Assembly: GCA_021324975.1 (NCBI GenBank) | Contig: JAJPIA010000063.1 | Location: forward strand, 1 to 64,000 | DNA: 64,000 nt | Direction of reading: 5' to 3' | Origin: Bacillota bacterium | Lineage (GTDB): Bacteria; Sysuimicrobiota; Sysuimicrobiia; Sysuimicrobiales; Segetimicrobiaceae | Part shown: positions 8,424-16,066 of the stretch, in pieces | Layout: every line of letters starts with the position of its first letter | Position numbering within the stretch: the first letter of the stretch is position 1 | Position numbers and translations under genes: made by a program | The notes under the pieces: generated by a model | Told to the model about the DNA's origin: nothing | Seen by the model: only the letters and a program-made list of their open reading frames with translations | The model's database searches: none

Positions 8424-8954
8424 CTACCTCGACCGTCTCGGCGGCCGTCTCGAAGGGGACCGCCGGCCGGGGGTCCGTGCGCGCGCGGGCCGGGCTGAGC
8501 CGCGCGAAGCGCGCGAACGTCTCTTCGGCGGAGCGCCGCCCGCCGCGGGCGCGTCCGTAACCGAGGTCAGTTCCAGGAGCGCCTCCCGGACCAGGACCGC
8601 CTGGTTGTGCTCGGGATCGCGTGCGCCGTAGACGAGCGTGAGCCGCCCGCCGCGGGCGTACGCGCGCAGCTCTCGAAGCAACCCCGTTTTCGACGCGAGC
8701 TCCAGGTGATAGCGCCGCCGGAACTCATCCCATCGCGCCGGATCATGCCCGAACCACTTCCGCAGCCCCGGACTGGGGCCGAGGTCGGGCAGCCACGCCA
8801 CGATGCGGAGGCGGTCTCTGCTGACGCCGCGCGGCCACAGCCGATCAACGAGGACCCGCGGCCCGTCGTCGGCGGCCGGCGGATCGTAGGCCCGCCGCGC
8901 CGTGATCACTAACGGTGTCTGGCGCGATCCTGCCATGGCGTTCACACTCCACAT
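8424..8954 (-). CDS. DUF488 family protein with basic C-terminal tail
   Basis: The first about 125 residues match DUF488/YeaO proteins: RVLVDRLWPRGVSRDRL, WLPDLGPSPGLRKWFGHDP and LTLVYGARDPEHNQA. Family function is unknown. Normal members are about 115-125 aa; this one continues for about 45 residues that are almost only Arg, Ser, Pro, Ala and Gly (SRASRGSARPARARTPGRR). The tail may be a disordered nucleic-acid-binding extension, or simply erosion of the original stop codon. Start choice is between ATG 8954 and ATG 8936. The gene is divergent from the importer operon at 9127, and its upstream region is shared with that operon's leader. Confidence 0.7.
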   Translation of the reverse strand: MWSVNAMAGSRQTPLVITARRAYDPPAADDGPRVLVDRLWPRGVSRDRLRIVAWLPDLGPSPGLRKWFGHDPARWDEFRRRYHLELASKTGLLRELRAYARGGRLTLVYGARDPEHNQAVLVREALLELTSVTDAPAAGGAPPKRRSRASRGSARPARARTPGRRSPSRRPPRRSR

Positions 8955-8957
8955 CTT

Positions 8958-9126
8958 CGGTTCTCCGGGGCGGGAACCGCTCCTGTGGTTCCCCGTTGAG
9001 ATCTGCGCCATTCGTTACACCGGGATTACCGGGGGAAGAGGGTTCTCCTGCGCGGCCATGGAACCGGGGAGCGACTTTCGCGCCGGGCTTTTGGCGCGAC
9101 CACGCAAATGAGGAGGGGAACCGATC
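8958..9126 (+). promoter_or_regulatory. candidate structured 5' leader (riboswitch-like) of the ABC/PuuA-like operon
   Basis: The 170 nt before the ATG at 9127 hold alternating complementary segments: GGTTC at 8959, GGGAACC at 8972, GGTTCCCC at 8987, GGGTTCTCC at 9040, GGAACC at 9060 and GGGGAACC at 9115. GGGAACC/GGTTCCC (8972-8978 with 8987-8993) makes a 7-bp hairpin with an 8-nt loop. The same GGTTCCCC is an exact complement of 9115-9122, which includes part of the Shine-Dalgarno (GGAGGGG). A separate 7-bp hairpin (TCGCGCC/GGCGCGA, 9078-9099) stands just before the Shine-Dalgarno. The mutually exclusive pairings are what an RNA switch would show. I do not recognise a known riboswitch class. 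Confidence 0.4.
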
Positions 9127-10290
9127 ATGCGAGAGAGTCTCGCGGAAGCTCGGCACGCGCGCGCGCTCGCGCGGGTGACGCGCCGGCGATTTCTCGGCTG
9201 GGCCGGCGCCGCCGGACTCGGGTTCGCGGCCGGATCGCGGCTCGCCGGGCGTGCCGACGCCGCGATGCCGGCAGGCGGACCGATGTCCATCGCGGACCTC
9301 ACGGCGGGCGCCAAGAAAGAGGGCCTGCAGCTACACGCCTACGGGATGCCGCCCGACTGGGCGAACTGGGAGGGCATCTTCGCGGGCTTCAAGACGAAGT
9401 ATAGCGTGACCTCGATCTACAAGCCCGAGGGGGACCTCAGCTCCGCTCAGGAACTGCAGAAGTTCGAGGCGGAAAAGGCGCACCCGATCGGTGACATCGG
9501 CGACGTCGGATTTCAGTGGGGTCCGGTCGCGGTCCAGCGCGGCATCGTACAGGCGTACAAGACCGCGCACTGGAGCGCGATCGCGGACAATCTCAAAGAC
9601 CCCAACGGGTACTGGGTCGCCGAGTACTCCGGCGTGATGTCGTTTGCGGTAAATACGGCCCGCGTGAAGAAGTCACCGCAGACCTGGCATGACCTGCTCG
9701 ACCCCGCCTTCAAGAACATGGTGACCATCGATCAGGATCCGCGTCAGGCGTTCGACGCGTTTGCCGCCGTGGTGTCGGCCGCGTACGCGAACGGCGGCAG
9801 CATCACGAACGTCGAGCCCGGCATCGAGTACTTCGCCAAGCTCAAAAAGGCCGGCAACTTCATTCCCGTCAAGGCGGAGCTGGCCTCCATGCAGACGGGA
9901 GAAGCGGGCGTCGCGATCCGCTGGACGTTTCTCAACCTCGCCGACCGCGACACCGTCAAGCAGAAGGGCGGCCCCGCATACGAAGTGGTGATTCCGTCAG
10001 ACGGGTCCGTCGCTTCGCCGTACGTCTCCGTGATCAACAAATGGGCGCCGCACCCGAACACCGCTAAACTCTTCCAGGAGTACTTGTTCAGCGACGAGGG
10101 CCAGCTCGGCCTGCTCCAGGGGTACGCGGTGCCGGCGCGGATGAAGCAGCTCACGGTGCCGGCCGATCTTGCAGCGAAACTGCCGCCGAGCTCGGCGTTC
10201 TCCAAGGTCGTCTACCTCACCGACCTCAAGGCGCTCGCCGCGGCGCAAGCGGTCGTCAAGGATCAGTGGGGACCAAAGGTCATGGGATAG
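9127..10290 (+). CDS. ABC transporter extracellular substrate-binding protein (PotD/AfuA-like), Tat-type signal
   Basis: A 387-residue solute-binding protein. Residues about 18-40 form a Tat signal (TRRRFLGWAGAAGLGFAAG) ending near AGRADAAM. The mature part has features of the family-1/PotD-type binding proteins (PDWANWEGIFAGFKTKY, GVMSFAVNTARVKKSPQTW, SPYVSVINKWAPHPNTAKLF). The ATG at 9127 follows GAGGAGGGG with 6-9 nt spacing. It is the first gene of an operon with two permeases, an ATPase, a PuuA-like gamma-glutamyl ligase and an SDR, so a small amine, polyamine or amino-acid-like substrate is the best inference. Confidence 0.85.
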   Translation: MRESLAEARHARALARVTRRRFLGWAGAAGLGFAAGSRLAGRADAAMPAGGPMSIADLTAGAKKEGLQLHAYGMPPDWANWEGIFAGFKTKYSVTSIYKPEGDLSSAQELQKFEAEKAHPIGDIGDVGFQWGPVAVQRGIVQAYKTAHWSAIADNLKDPNGYWVAEYSGVMSFAVNTARVKKSPQTWHDLLDPAFKNMVTIDQDPRQAFDAFAAVVSAAYANGGSITNVEPGIEYFAKLKKAGNFIPVKAELASMQTGEAGVAIRWTFLNLADRDTVKQKGGPAYEVVIPSDGSVASPYVSVINKWAPHPNTAKLFQEYLFSDEGQLGLLQGYAVPARMKQLTVPADLAAKLPPSSAFSKVVYLTDLKALAAAQAVVKDQWGPKVMG

Positions 10291-10392
10291 GCCCGGGCCG
10301 TGGGGCGGGCCTGACCTCGGGCCCGTGCCCGCGGTCGATCTCGAGGTGAGCGCCGCTCCCCGACCTCGGCGGGGCTTCTCCCCGGGGCGCCG

Positions 10393-11295
10393 ATGAACAC
10401 CGTTGCAATCCGCCGTCAGGAGACGCACGCCATGCGCCGGGGGCGGGCCGCGCACCTATTGGGCACGGCGGCGGGACTCGCGCCGTTTGCCGTGTTCGTC
10501 ACGCTGTTCCTGATCCTCCCCGTCGCCCAGATGCTCGCCGGCGCCTTTGCGTTGCCGGGCGGCGGCGCGGGGCTGGACAACTTCCGGCGCGCGCTCGCCC
10601 CGCAGTATCTCGAGGCCTTTCGGACGAGCGTGGCCCTGTCCGTCGAGACCGCGCTCGTGGGCGCGGTCGCCGGCACGGCGGTCGCGTACGCCATCGTGCA
10701 GGGCGAACTGCGCCACCGGCAGACCCTGGTCATCACGTTCTGCACGGTGACGAGCAACTTCGCTGGCGTTCCGCTCGCCTTCGCGTTCATCACGACACTT
10801 GGGGTCGTGGGATGGGTGACCGTCGCGTTCCAAGCGGTCTTTCACGTGAGCCTGTACAATGACCTCGGCTTCACCATCTACTCGTATCTCGGGCTCGTCG
10901 TAGTGTACACGTACTTTCAGCTGCCGCTCATGGTGTTGCTCGCGGTGCCGGCCTGCGCCGCGCTGCGACGCGAGTGGCAGGAAGCCGCCCGGAACCTCGG
11001 CGCCGGCGCCTGGCGGTTCTGGCGGGACGTGGGCATCCCGGTGCTCGCGCCGCCGCTGGTCGGCGCCGCCGCCTTGCTGTTCGCCAACGCGTTCGGCGCG
11101 TACGCGACCGCGTACAGCCTGAGCAGCGGCGCGATCAACCTGGTGCCGCTCCGCATCGGCACGCTGATCAATGGGGACGTCTCGTTCGACGCCGGGCTCG
11201 CCAACGCCCTCGGCCTAGGGATGACCGTGGTCATCGCCGCCGCCATCCTCGTCTACCAGGCCGCAAACCGGCGCGCGCGGCGGTGGATGCGGTGA
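10393..11295 (+). CDS. ABC transporter permease (PotB/CysU-type)
   Basis: A 300-residue integral membrane protein with about six hydrophobic helices, starting with LGTAAGLAPFAVFVTLFLILPVAQMLAGAF and ending with LGMTVVIAAAILVYQAANRR. The cytoplasmic EAA-type loop that docks the ATPase reads EAARNLGAGAWRFWRDVGIPVLAP. ATG 10393 is used here; an in-frame ATG at 10432 (MRRGRAAH) is a possible shorter start. The preceding 100 nt contain only GC-rich sequence with small inverted repeats and no gene. Its stop overlaps the GTG of the next permease (GTGA). Confidence 0.87.
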   Translation: MNTVAIRRQETHAMRRGRAAHLLGTAAGLAPFAVFVTLFLILPVAQMLAGAFALPGGGAGLDNFRRALAPQYLEAFRTSVALSVETALVGAVAGTAVAYAIVQGELRHRQTLVITFCTVTSNFAGVPLAFAFITTLGVVGWVTVAFQAVFHVSLYNDLGFTIYSYLGLVVVYTYFQLPLMVLLAVPACAALRREWQEAARNLGAGAWRFWRDVGIPVLAPPLVGAAALLFANAFGAYATAYSLSSGAINLVPLRIGTLINGDVSFDAGLANALGLGMTVVIAAAILVYQAANRRARRWMR

Positions 11296-12065
11296 TCCAG
11301 CGGTCCGTCGTCGCGCTGTTCCTCCTGTACCTCCTCCTACCGCTCAGCGGCATCCTCGGGTTCACGCTGCTCGACGGCGGCCGCCTCACGCTCGCGCACT
11401 ACCGCCAGTCGCTCGGGGATGCCGAGTTTGCCGCTTACATGGCACACTCGCTCGTCCTCGCGGCGGGGACGGTCGTGCTCGGCGTGTCGCTGATGACGTT
11501 CACGACATTTTGGGTGCACATGCGGGCGCGCTCGCTCAAGCCGCTGCTCGAGCTGACGGCGTTCCTCCCGTTCGTCGTGCCCGCCGTGACGCTGGCGCTC
11601 GGGCTGATCCAGCTCTACTCGCGTCCGCCGCTGCCGCTCACCGGGACGGCCACGCTGCTCGTGCTGGCGTACACGGTGCTCACGCTGCCGTTCGCGTACC
11701 GGGCGGTTGAAAACGGGCTCGCGGCCATCGACAGCCGGACGCTGAGCGAGGCGGCGCAGAGCCTGGGCGCGGGGTGGTGGCGGCGGTTCCTCACGGTGAT
11801 CGTGCCCAATCTGTGGCCGGGCATCACGAGCGCTGCGCTCCTCGGGTTCGCGCTCGTCATGGGGGAGTTTACGCTCGCCCTGTTCCTCGTGGGCTCGGCG
11901 TATGAGACCTACCCGCTGTACCTCAATCAGGTTTGGCGCACCGACCCCAAGTACGGCGCGGCCCTGGCCGTGCTGTCGTTCCTCATCACCTGGGCGTCGT
12001 CGGTCGCCATCCTGTGGACCAGCCGCCGCGCGCCCGGCCAGATGCAGGGCGCGGCGCTGCGATAG
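11292..12065 (+). CDS. ABC transporter permease (PotC/CysW-type)
   Basis: The second permease of the importer, 257 residues, with six predicted helices from SVVALFLLYLLLPLSGILGFTLL onward and an EAA loop (EAAQSLGAGWWRRFLTVIVPNL). The track ORF starts at 10974 because the frame is open; the real start is the GTG at 11292, which overlaps the stop of the upstream permease. It would pair with the 10393 permease to form the membrane channel. Substrate is unknown beyond the operon context. Confidence 0.87.
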   Translation: MIQRSVVALFLLYLLLPLSGILGFTLLDGGRLTLAHYRQSLGDAEFAAYMAHSLVLAAGTVVLGVSLMTFTTFWVHMRARSLKPLLELTAFLPFVVPAVTLALGLIQLYSRPPLPLTGTATLLVLAYTVLTLPFAYRAVENGLAAIDSRTLSEAAQSLGAGWWRRFLTVIVPNLWPGITSAALLGFALVMGEFTLALFLVGSAYETYPLYLNQVWRTDPKYGAALAVLSFLITWASSVAILWTSRRAPGQMQGAALR

Positions 12066-12067
12066 CC

Positions 12068-13159
12068 ATGGCCTTCCTCGTGCTGGAAGGTCTCAGCAAG
12101 ACGTTTGGGCACACCGCGGCGCTGTCGGACGTCACGCTCTCCGTGGAGCGCGGCGAGCTCGTGTCGCTCCTCGGCCCAAGCGGGTGCGGCAAGACGACCA
12201 CGCTCCGCATCGTCGCCGGCTTCGAAACGCCCGACCGCGGACGCGTGCTCCTCGACGGCCGGGATCTTACCGGCGTTCCCCCGGAACGGCGCGGCTTCGG
12301 CATGGTGTTTCAGCACTACAGTCTCTTCCCGAACATGACGGCGGCCCAGAACATCGGCTACGGTCTTAGGGTCGCCCGCCGGCCGGCGCGGGAAATCCGG
12401 CGCCGCGTCGGCGAGTTGCTGGAACTCATCGGGCTTCTCGACGCGGGCGAGCGGTATCCGCACCAGCTCTCGGGCGGCATGCAGCAGCGGGTCGCCCTCG
12501 CCCGCGCGCTCGCGATCGAGCCGCGGATCCTGCTGCTGGACGAACCGCTCTCCGCGCTGGACGCCAAGGTGCGCGTGACGCTGCGGAACGAGATCCGCCG
12601 GATCCAAACGCGCCTCGGGATCACCGCGCTGTACGTGACGCACGATCAGGAGGAAGCCCTTTCGCTCTCCGACCGCGTGGTCGTCATGTCGCGCGGCTGC
12701 ATCGAGCAGGTCGGGCCTCCCGAAGAGGTGTACGGCGAGCCTAGGACCGAATTTACCGCGAGCTTCATCGGCTCGATGAACAGGCTCGCCGGCGTCGCCG
12801 GAGCGGACGGGACGCTCGCCTATCGCGGGCAGATCCTACGGCTGCCGCCGGACGCGGCGGTTCCCGCCGGCCGGGCCGCCACGCTCGTCGTGCGGCCCGA
12901 AGCGATCACGCTGACGGTGGACGGCGGCCCACCGCCTTCCGGACGCGCGAACGTGCTCGCGGGCACGCTCGTGACACGGACGTTTCTCGGCCCCGTCGTC
13001 CGCCTCATCGTCGACGTGGACGGCGAGTACCTCAGCGTGGACGTGCCGGGAGCACAACGCCGCGCCTATCCGCAGGGCGGGCGCGTCTGGCTGTCGTTCG
13101 ATCCGGGGGCCGCCATCGTGATGGTCCCCAGCGCCGCAATGGAGGACGGTGGCACATGA
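12068..13159 (+). CDS. ABC transporter ATP-binding protein (PotA/FbpC-type)
   Basis: A 363-residue ATPase. Walker A is GPSGCGKTTT, the Q-loop region is GMVFQHYSLFPNM, the signature is LSGGMQQRVALA, Walker B is ILLLDEPLSALD and the switch His is in VTHDQEEAL. The C-terminal about 120 residues form a TOBE/MOP-like regulatory domain, usual for polyamine, iron and sugar importers. ATG 12068 lies 2 nt after the permease stop. The gene overlaps the following glutamine-synthetase-family gene by 4 nt (ATGA), so transport and the ligase are produced together. Confidence 0.92.
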   Translation: MAFLVLEGLSKTFGHTAALSDVTLSVERGELVSLLGPSGCGKTTTLRIVAGFETPDRGRVLLDGRDLTGVPPERRGFGMVFQHYSLFPNMTAAQNIGYGLRVARRPAREIRRRVGELLELIGLLDAGERYPHQLSGGMQQRVALARALAIEPRILLLDEPLSALDAKVRVTLRNEIRRIQTRLGITALYVTHDQEEALSLSDRVVVMSRGCIEQVGPPEEVYGEPRTEFTASFIGSMNRLAGVAGADGTLAYRGQILRLPPDAAVPAGRAATLVVRPEAITLTVDGGPPPSGRANVLAGTLVTRTFLGPVVRLIVDVDGEYLSVDVPGAQRRAYPQGGRVWLSFDPGAAIVMVPSAAMEDGGT

Positions 13160-14535
13160 CGCACTCCGCGTCCGGCCGGTTCTCGCTCGACGATCTCGCA
13201 CGGGAGGTGGCCCAGGGCGGCATCGATACCGTGATCGCCGCAATGGTAGACATGCAGGGACGGCTCATGGGGAAGCGCGTCACCGGCGAGTTTTTCCTCG
13301 ATGAGGTCGCCGGGGACGGCGCGCACGCCTGCAGCTACCTCCTCGCCTGCGACGTCGAGATGGAACCGCTCCCCGGGTACCGCCTTACGAGCTGGAGCAC
13401 GGGCTATCACGACGTCCGGCTCCGGCCCGATCTCTCCACGCTCCGCCGGATCCCGTGGCTCGAGCGGACGGCGCTCGTGCTGTGCGATGTCTGCGACGAT
13501 GCGGGCGCGCCCATCCCCGAATCGCCCCGCCAGCTCCTGCAGGCGCAGGTCGCGCGCGCCGCGCAGGCCGGCCTGCGTCCCATGATGGCGTCGGAGCTCG
13601 AGTTCTACGTCTTCCGGGAGACCTACGAGCGCGCGCGGGAGAAGCACTACCACGACCTGGTGCCCTACGGACAGTACATCGAGGACTACCACATTCTCCA
13701 GGGGACCAAGGAGGAGTGGCTGATCCGTCAGATCCGCAACCACGCCACGGGTGCCGGCGTGCCGGTCGAGTTCAGCAAGGGGGAATGGGGCCCGGGCCAG
13801 CACGAGATCAATCTGCGTTATACGCACGCCGTCGAAATGGCGGACCGCCACACGCTGCTAAAGCAGGCGGCCAAGGAGATCGCGGCGGCCAATAGCGTGG
13901 CCATCACGTTCATGGCGAAGTGGCGCGCGGATCTCGCCGGTTCGTCCTGCCACGTGCACAGCAGCCTGTGGGACCGCGAGGGGACGCGAAACCTGTTCCA
14001 CGAGGAGGGTGCGGACGGCGGCATGTCGCGGTTGTTCCGCCACTACTTGGGCGGTCAGATCGAGGCGGCCCGCCAGCTCGCGTATTTCTTTGCACCGTAC
14101 GTCAACTCGTACAAGCGGTACCTCGCCGGCACCTTTGCGCCGGTGTTCGCGGTGTGGAGCCGCGACAACCGCACCTGCGGCTTTCGGGTCGTCGGCGACG
14201 GCGGCGCTCTCCGCGTCGAGAATCGCATCCCCGGCGCCGACGTCAATCCCTATCTCGCGTTCGCCGCAACGATCGCCGCGGGGCTGTGGGGCATCGAGCA
14301 CCGCGTGGAGCCGCCGCCGAGCTTCGAGGGCGACGCCTACCACGCACACGGACTCCTGCGCGTCCCCGGGACGCTGCGCGAGGCGCTGGACGAGCTCGCG
14401 CGTAGCGAGATCGCGCGCGCGGCGTTCGGCGACCGCGTGGTGGAGCACTACCTTCACACCGGGCTTCTGGAGCAGCGGGCCTATGACCGCGCGGTCACGT
14501 GCTGGGAGCTTGCGCGCAATTTCGAGCGCATTTAG
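13156..14535 (+). CDS. glutamine synthetase-family gamma-glutamyl ligase (PuuA-like)
   Basis: A 459-residue member of the glutamine synthetase superfamily. It has the beta-grasp-like N-terminal domain (AAMVDMQGRLMGKRV) and catalytic-domain motifs: ASELEFYVF, EWGPGQHEINLRY, SSCHVHSSLWD (the H-x-H-S-S loop) and NRIPGADVNPYLAFA near the C terminus. It lacks the Tyr-adenylylation loop of GlnA-I and groups by eye with gamma-glutamylputrescine synthetase (PuuA)-like enzymes that couple glutamate to an amine using ATP. The 4-nt overlap with the ABC ATPase strongly suggests that it acts on the imported solute. A true nitrogen-assimilating role is less likely in this context. Confidence 0.82.
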   Translation: MTHSASGRFSLDDLAREVAQGGIDTVIAAMVDMQGRLMGKRVTGEFFLDEVAGDGAHACSYLLACDVEMEPLPGYRLTSWSTGYHDVRLRPDLSTLRRIPWLERTALVLCDVCDDAGAPIPESPRQLLQAQVARAAQAGLRPMMASELEFYVFRETYERAREKHYHDLVPYGQYIEDYHILQGTKEEWLIRQIRNHATGAGVPVEFSKGEWGPGQHEINLRYTHAVEMADRHTLLKQAAKEIAAANSVAITFMAKWRADLAGSSCHVHSSLWDREGTRNLFHEEGADGGMSRLFRHYLGGQIEAARQLAYFFAPYVNSYKRYLAGTFAPVFAVWSRDNRTCGFRVVGDGGALRVENRIPGADVNPYLAFAATIAAGLWGIEHRVEPPPSFEGDAYHAHGLLRVPGTLREALDELARSEIARAAFGDRVVEHYLHTGLLEQRAYDRAVTCWELARNFERI

Positions 14536-14603
14536 TGCCTCATCTGCTATGTGCGACAAGGGTAGACGTCCGACGCCTTTGACATTTGCGTGGGAGGTCT
14601 TGC

Positions 14604-15371
14604 ATGAGGCTGCGTGACAAAGTCGCCCTGATCACCGGCGCGGGCGGCAGCATGGGCCGGCTGGGGGCGAGTGCGTTCGCCCGCGAGGGCGCGCGGATCG
14701 TCGCCGTCGATGTCGAGGCCGGCGCGGCGGAAGCCACTGCAGCCGCGATCACGCGTGACGGAGGACGGGCGATCGCGGTGCGGGCGGACGTCGCCATCGA
14801 GGCGCAGGTCAAGGAGGCCGTGCGCCGCGGGGTGGGCGAGTTCGGCCGCCTCGATGTGCTCTACAACAACGCCGGCATCTTCCCCGAACGCGACGGGTCC
14901 GTGGTCGACATCGACGAGCCGGTGTGGGATCAGGTCATGGCGGTCAACGTTAAAGGCATCTATTTTTGCTGCAAGCACGGCATCCCGGAGTTGCTGCGCG
15001 GGGGCGGGGGATCGATCATCAACGTCGCGTCCTTTGTCGCGCTCGTCGGGTGCACGGTGCCGCAGGACGCGTACACGGCGAGCAAGGGCGCCGTGATCGC
15101 GCTGACCAAGTCGCTCGCCGTACAGTTCGGCCCCAAGCAGATCCGGACGAACGCCATTGCGCCGGGCCCCATCGAAACGCCGCTGTTGACGTCGTGGCTG
15201 CTCAACAACCCCGAGGCCAAGCAACTGCGCCTCAACCGCATCCCGATGGGGCGCTTCGGCCGGCCGGACGACATCGTCAACCTGGCGCTCTACCTGGCAT
15301 CGGACGAATCCACGTGGGTGAACGGGAGCGTCATCGTCGCGGACGGCGGCATCACGTCAAATTACTTCTGA
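14604..15371 (+). CDS. short-chain dehydrogenase/reductase
   Basis: A 255-residue classical SDR. The cofactor motif is TGAGGSMG, the structural NNAG motif is present, the catalytic Tyr-Lys is in YTASKGA, and PGPIETPLL follows. An acidic residue after strand 2 (VAVDVEAG) favours NAD(H). ATG 14604 is preceded by GTGGGAGG at good spacing; the track start at 14586 is less likely. It lies 68 nt after the PuuA-like ligase and probably completes the pathway by oxidising an alcohol or amine-derived intermediate. The actual substrate is unknown. Confidence 0.87.
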   Translation: MRLRDKVALITGAGGSMGRLGASAFAREGARIVAVDVEAGAAEATAAAITRDGGRAIAVRADVAIEAQVKEAVRRGVGEFGRLDVLYNNAGIFPERDGSVVDIDEPVWDQVMAVNVKGIYFCCKHGIPELLRGGGGSIINVASFVALVGCTVPQDAYTASKGAVIALTKSLAVQFGPKQIRTNAIAPGPIETPLLTSWLLNNPEAKQLRLNRIPMGRFGRPDDIVNLALYLASDESTWVNGSVIVADGGITSNYF

Positions 15372-15431
15372 TCTGCCCGCGAGCCGGCCCAACTGAGAGT
15401 CGGCAGCATCGGTGCGCGGCGGCGCTTCGCA

Positions 15432-15440
15432 TGCTACAAT
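15432..15440 (+). promoter_or_regulatory. extended -10 promoter upstream of the GNAT gene
   Basis: TGCTACAAT is an extended -10 (TG-N-TACAAT), identical to the element at 6253-6261 on the other strand. No good -35 is seen. Transcription would begin near 15447, about 80 nt before the acetyltransferase ATG, and would include the hairpin at 15454-15485. Confidence 0.45.
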
Positions 15441-15453
15441 AACACCCGGGCCG

Positions 15454-15485
15454 GGACGCCCTCGGAGACAAATCCGGGGGCGTCC
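15454..15485 (+). terminator. strong hairpin (terminator or attenuator) between SDR and GNAT genes
   Basis: GGACGCCCTCGGA and TCCGGGGGCGTCC pair over 13 bp with one U:G wobble and a 6-nt loop GACAAA. The following bases (TGCTGTTTGTG) are only moderately T-rich. It sits just downstream of the TGCTACAAT promoter, so it could end the upstream operon, attenuate the GNAT transcript, or fold as part of a small leader RNA. Confidence 0.5.
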
Positions 15486-15528
15486 TGCTGTTTGTGCAAG
15501 GTGAACCGTCGTGTGGGAGGTGAGTTCG

Positions 15529-16038
15529 ATGCACGCCCGCTCCGCCACGCCGGACGACGCGGCCGCCATCGCCGCGATCTACAATCAGGGCATCGAGGAC
15601 CGCGTCGCGACGTTCGAGACGCGGGCGCGCACGCCGCAGGACGTGGCGGCCTGGTTCGACGGCCGGCATCCCATCGTCGTCGTCGAGGATGGGGGCACCG
15701 CAATCGCGTTTGCGTCCACGTCGACGTACCGGCCCCGGGAATGCTACGCTGGGATCGCCGAGTTCTCCGTGTACGTTGCGCGGGGGGCGCGTGGCCGCGG
15801 CGCCGGTCGCGCCGCGATGCTGGCGCTGATCGACGCGGCCGAGCGCGCGGGGCTGTGGAAGCTCGTGTCGCGTGTGTTCCCGGAGAATACCGCCAGCCTC
15901 GCGCTGTTGCGCAGCGTCGGCTTTCGCGAGGTGGGAAGGTACGAAAAGCACGCCCGGCTCGACGGCGTGTGGAAGGACGTCGTGATCGTGGAGTGCCTGA
16001 TCCCCGCGAACCTCGCGCGGGACGCGCGCTCCGCCTAG
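15529..16038 (+). CDS. GNAT N-acetyltransferase (phosphinothricin/arsinothricin acetyltransferase-like)
   Basis: A 169-residue GNAT enzyme that acetylates an amino group with acetyl-CoA. The start RSATPDDAAAIAAIYNQGIEDR, the middle YAGIAEFSVYVARGARGRG with the R-G-x-G-A/R CoA loop, and FPENTASLALLRSVGFREVG are typical of the Pat/ArsN1 family, which acetylates glutamate-analogue antibiotics. ATG 15529 is preceded by GGGAGGTG; the GTG at 15511 is too far upstream of the conserved start. The close likeness suggests self-protection or amino-acid detoxification, but substrate is not proven. It ends 28 nt from the convergent propeller gene. Confidence 0.82.
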   Translation: MHARSATPDDAAAIAAIYNQGIEDRVATFETRARTPQDVAAWFDGRHPIVVVEDGGTAIAFASTSTYRPRECYAGIAEFSVYVARGARGRGAGRAAMLALIDAAERAGLWKLVSRVFPENTASLALLRSVGFREVGRYEKHARLDGVWKDVVIVECLIPANLARDARSA

Positions 16039-16066
16039 GGAGCAGCAGCGCCTACTTCATCTCCAG

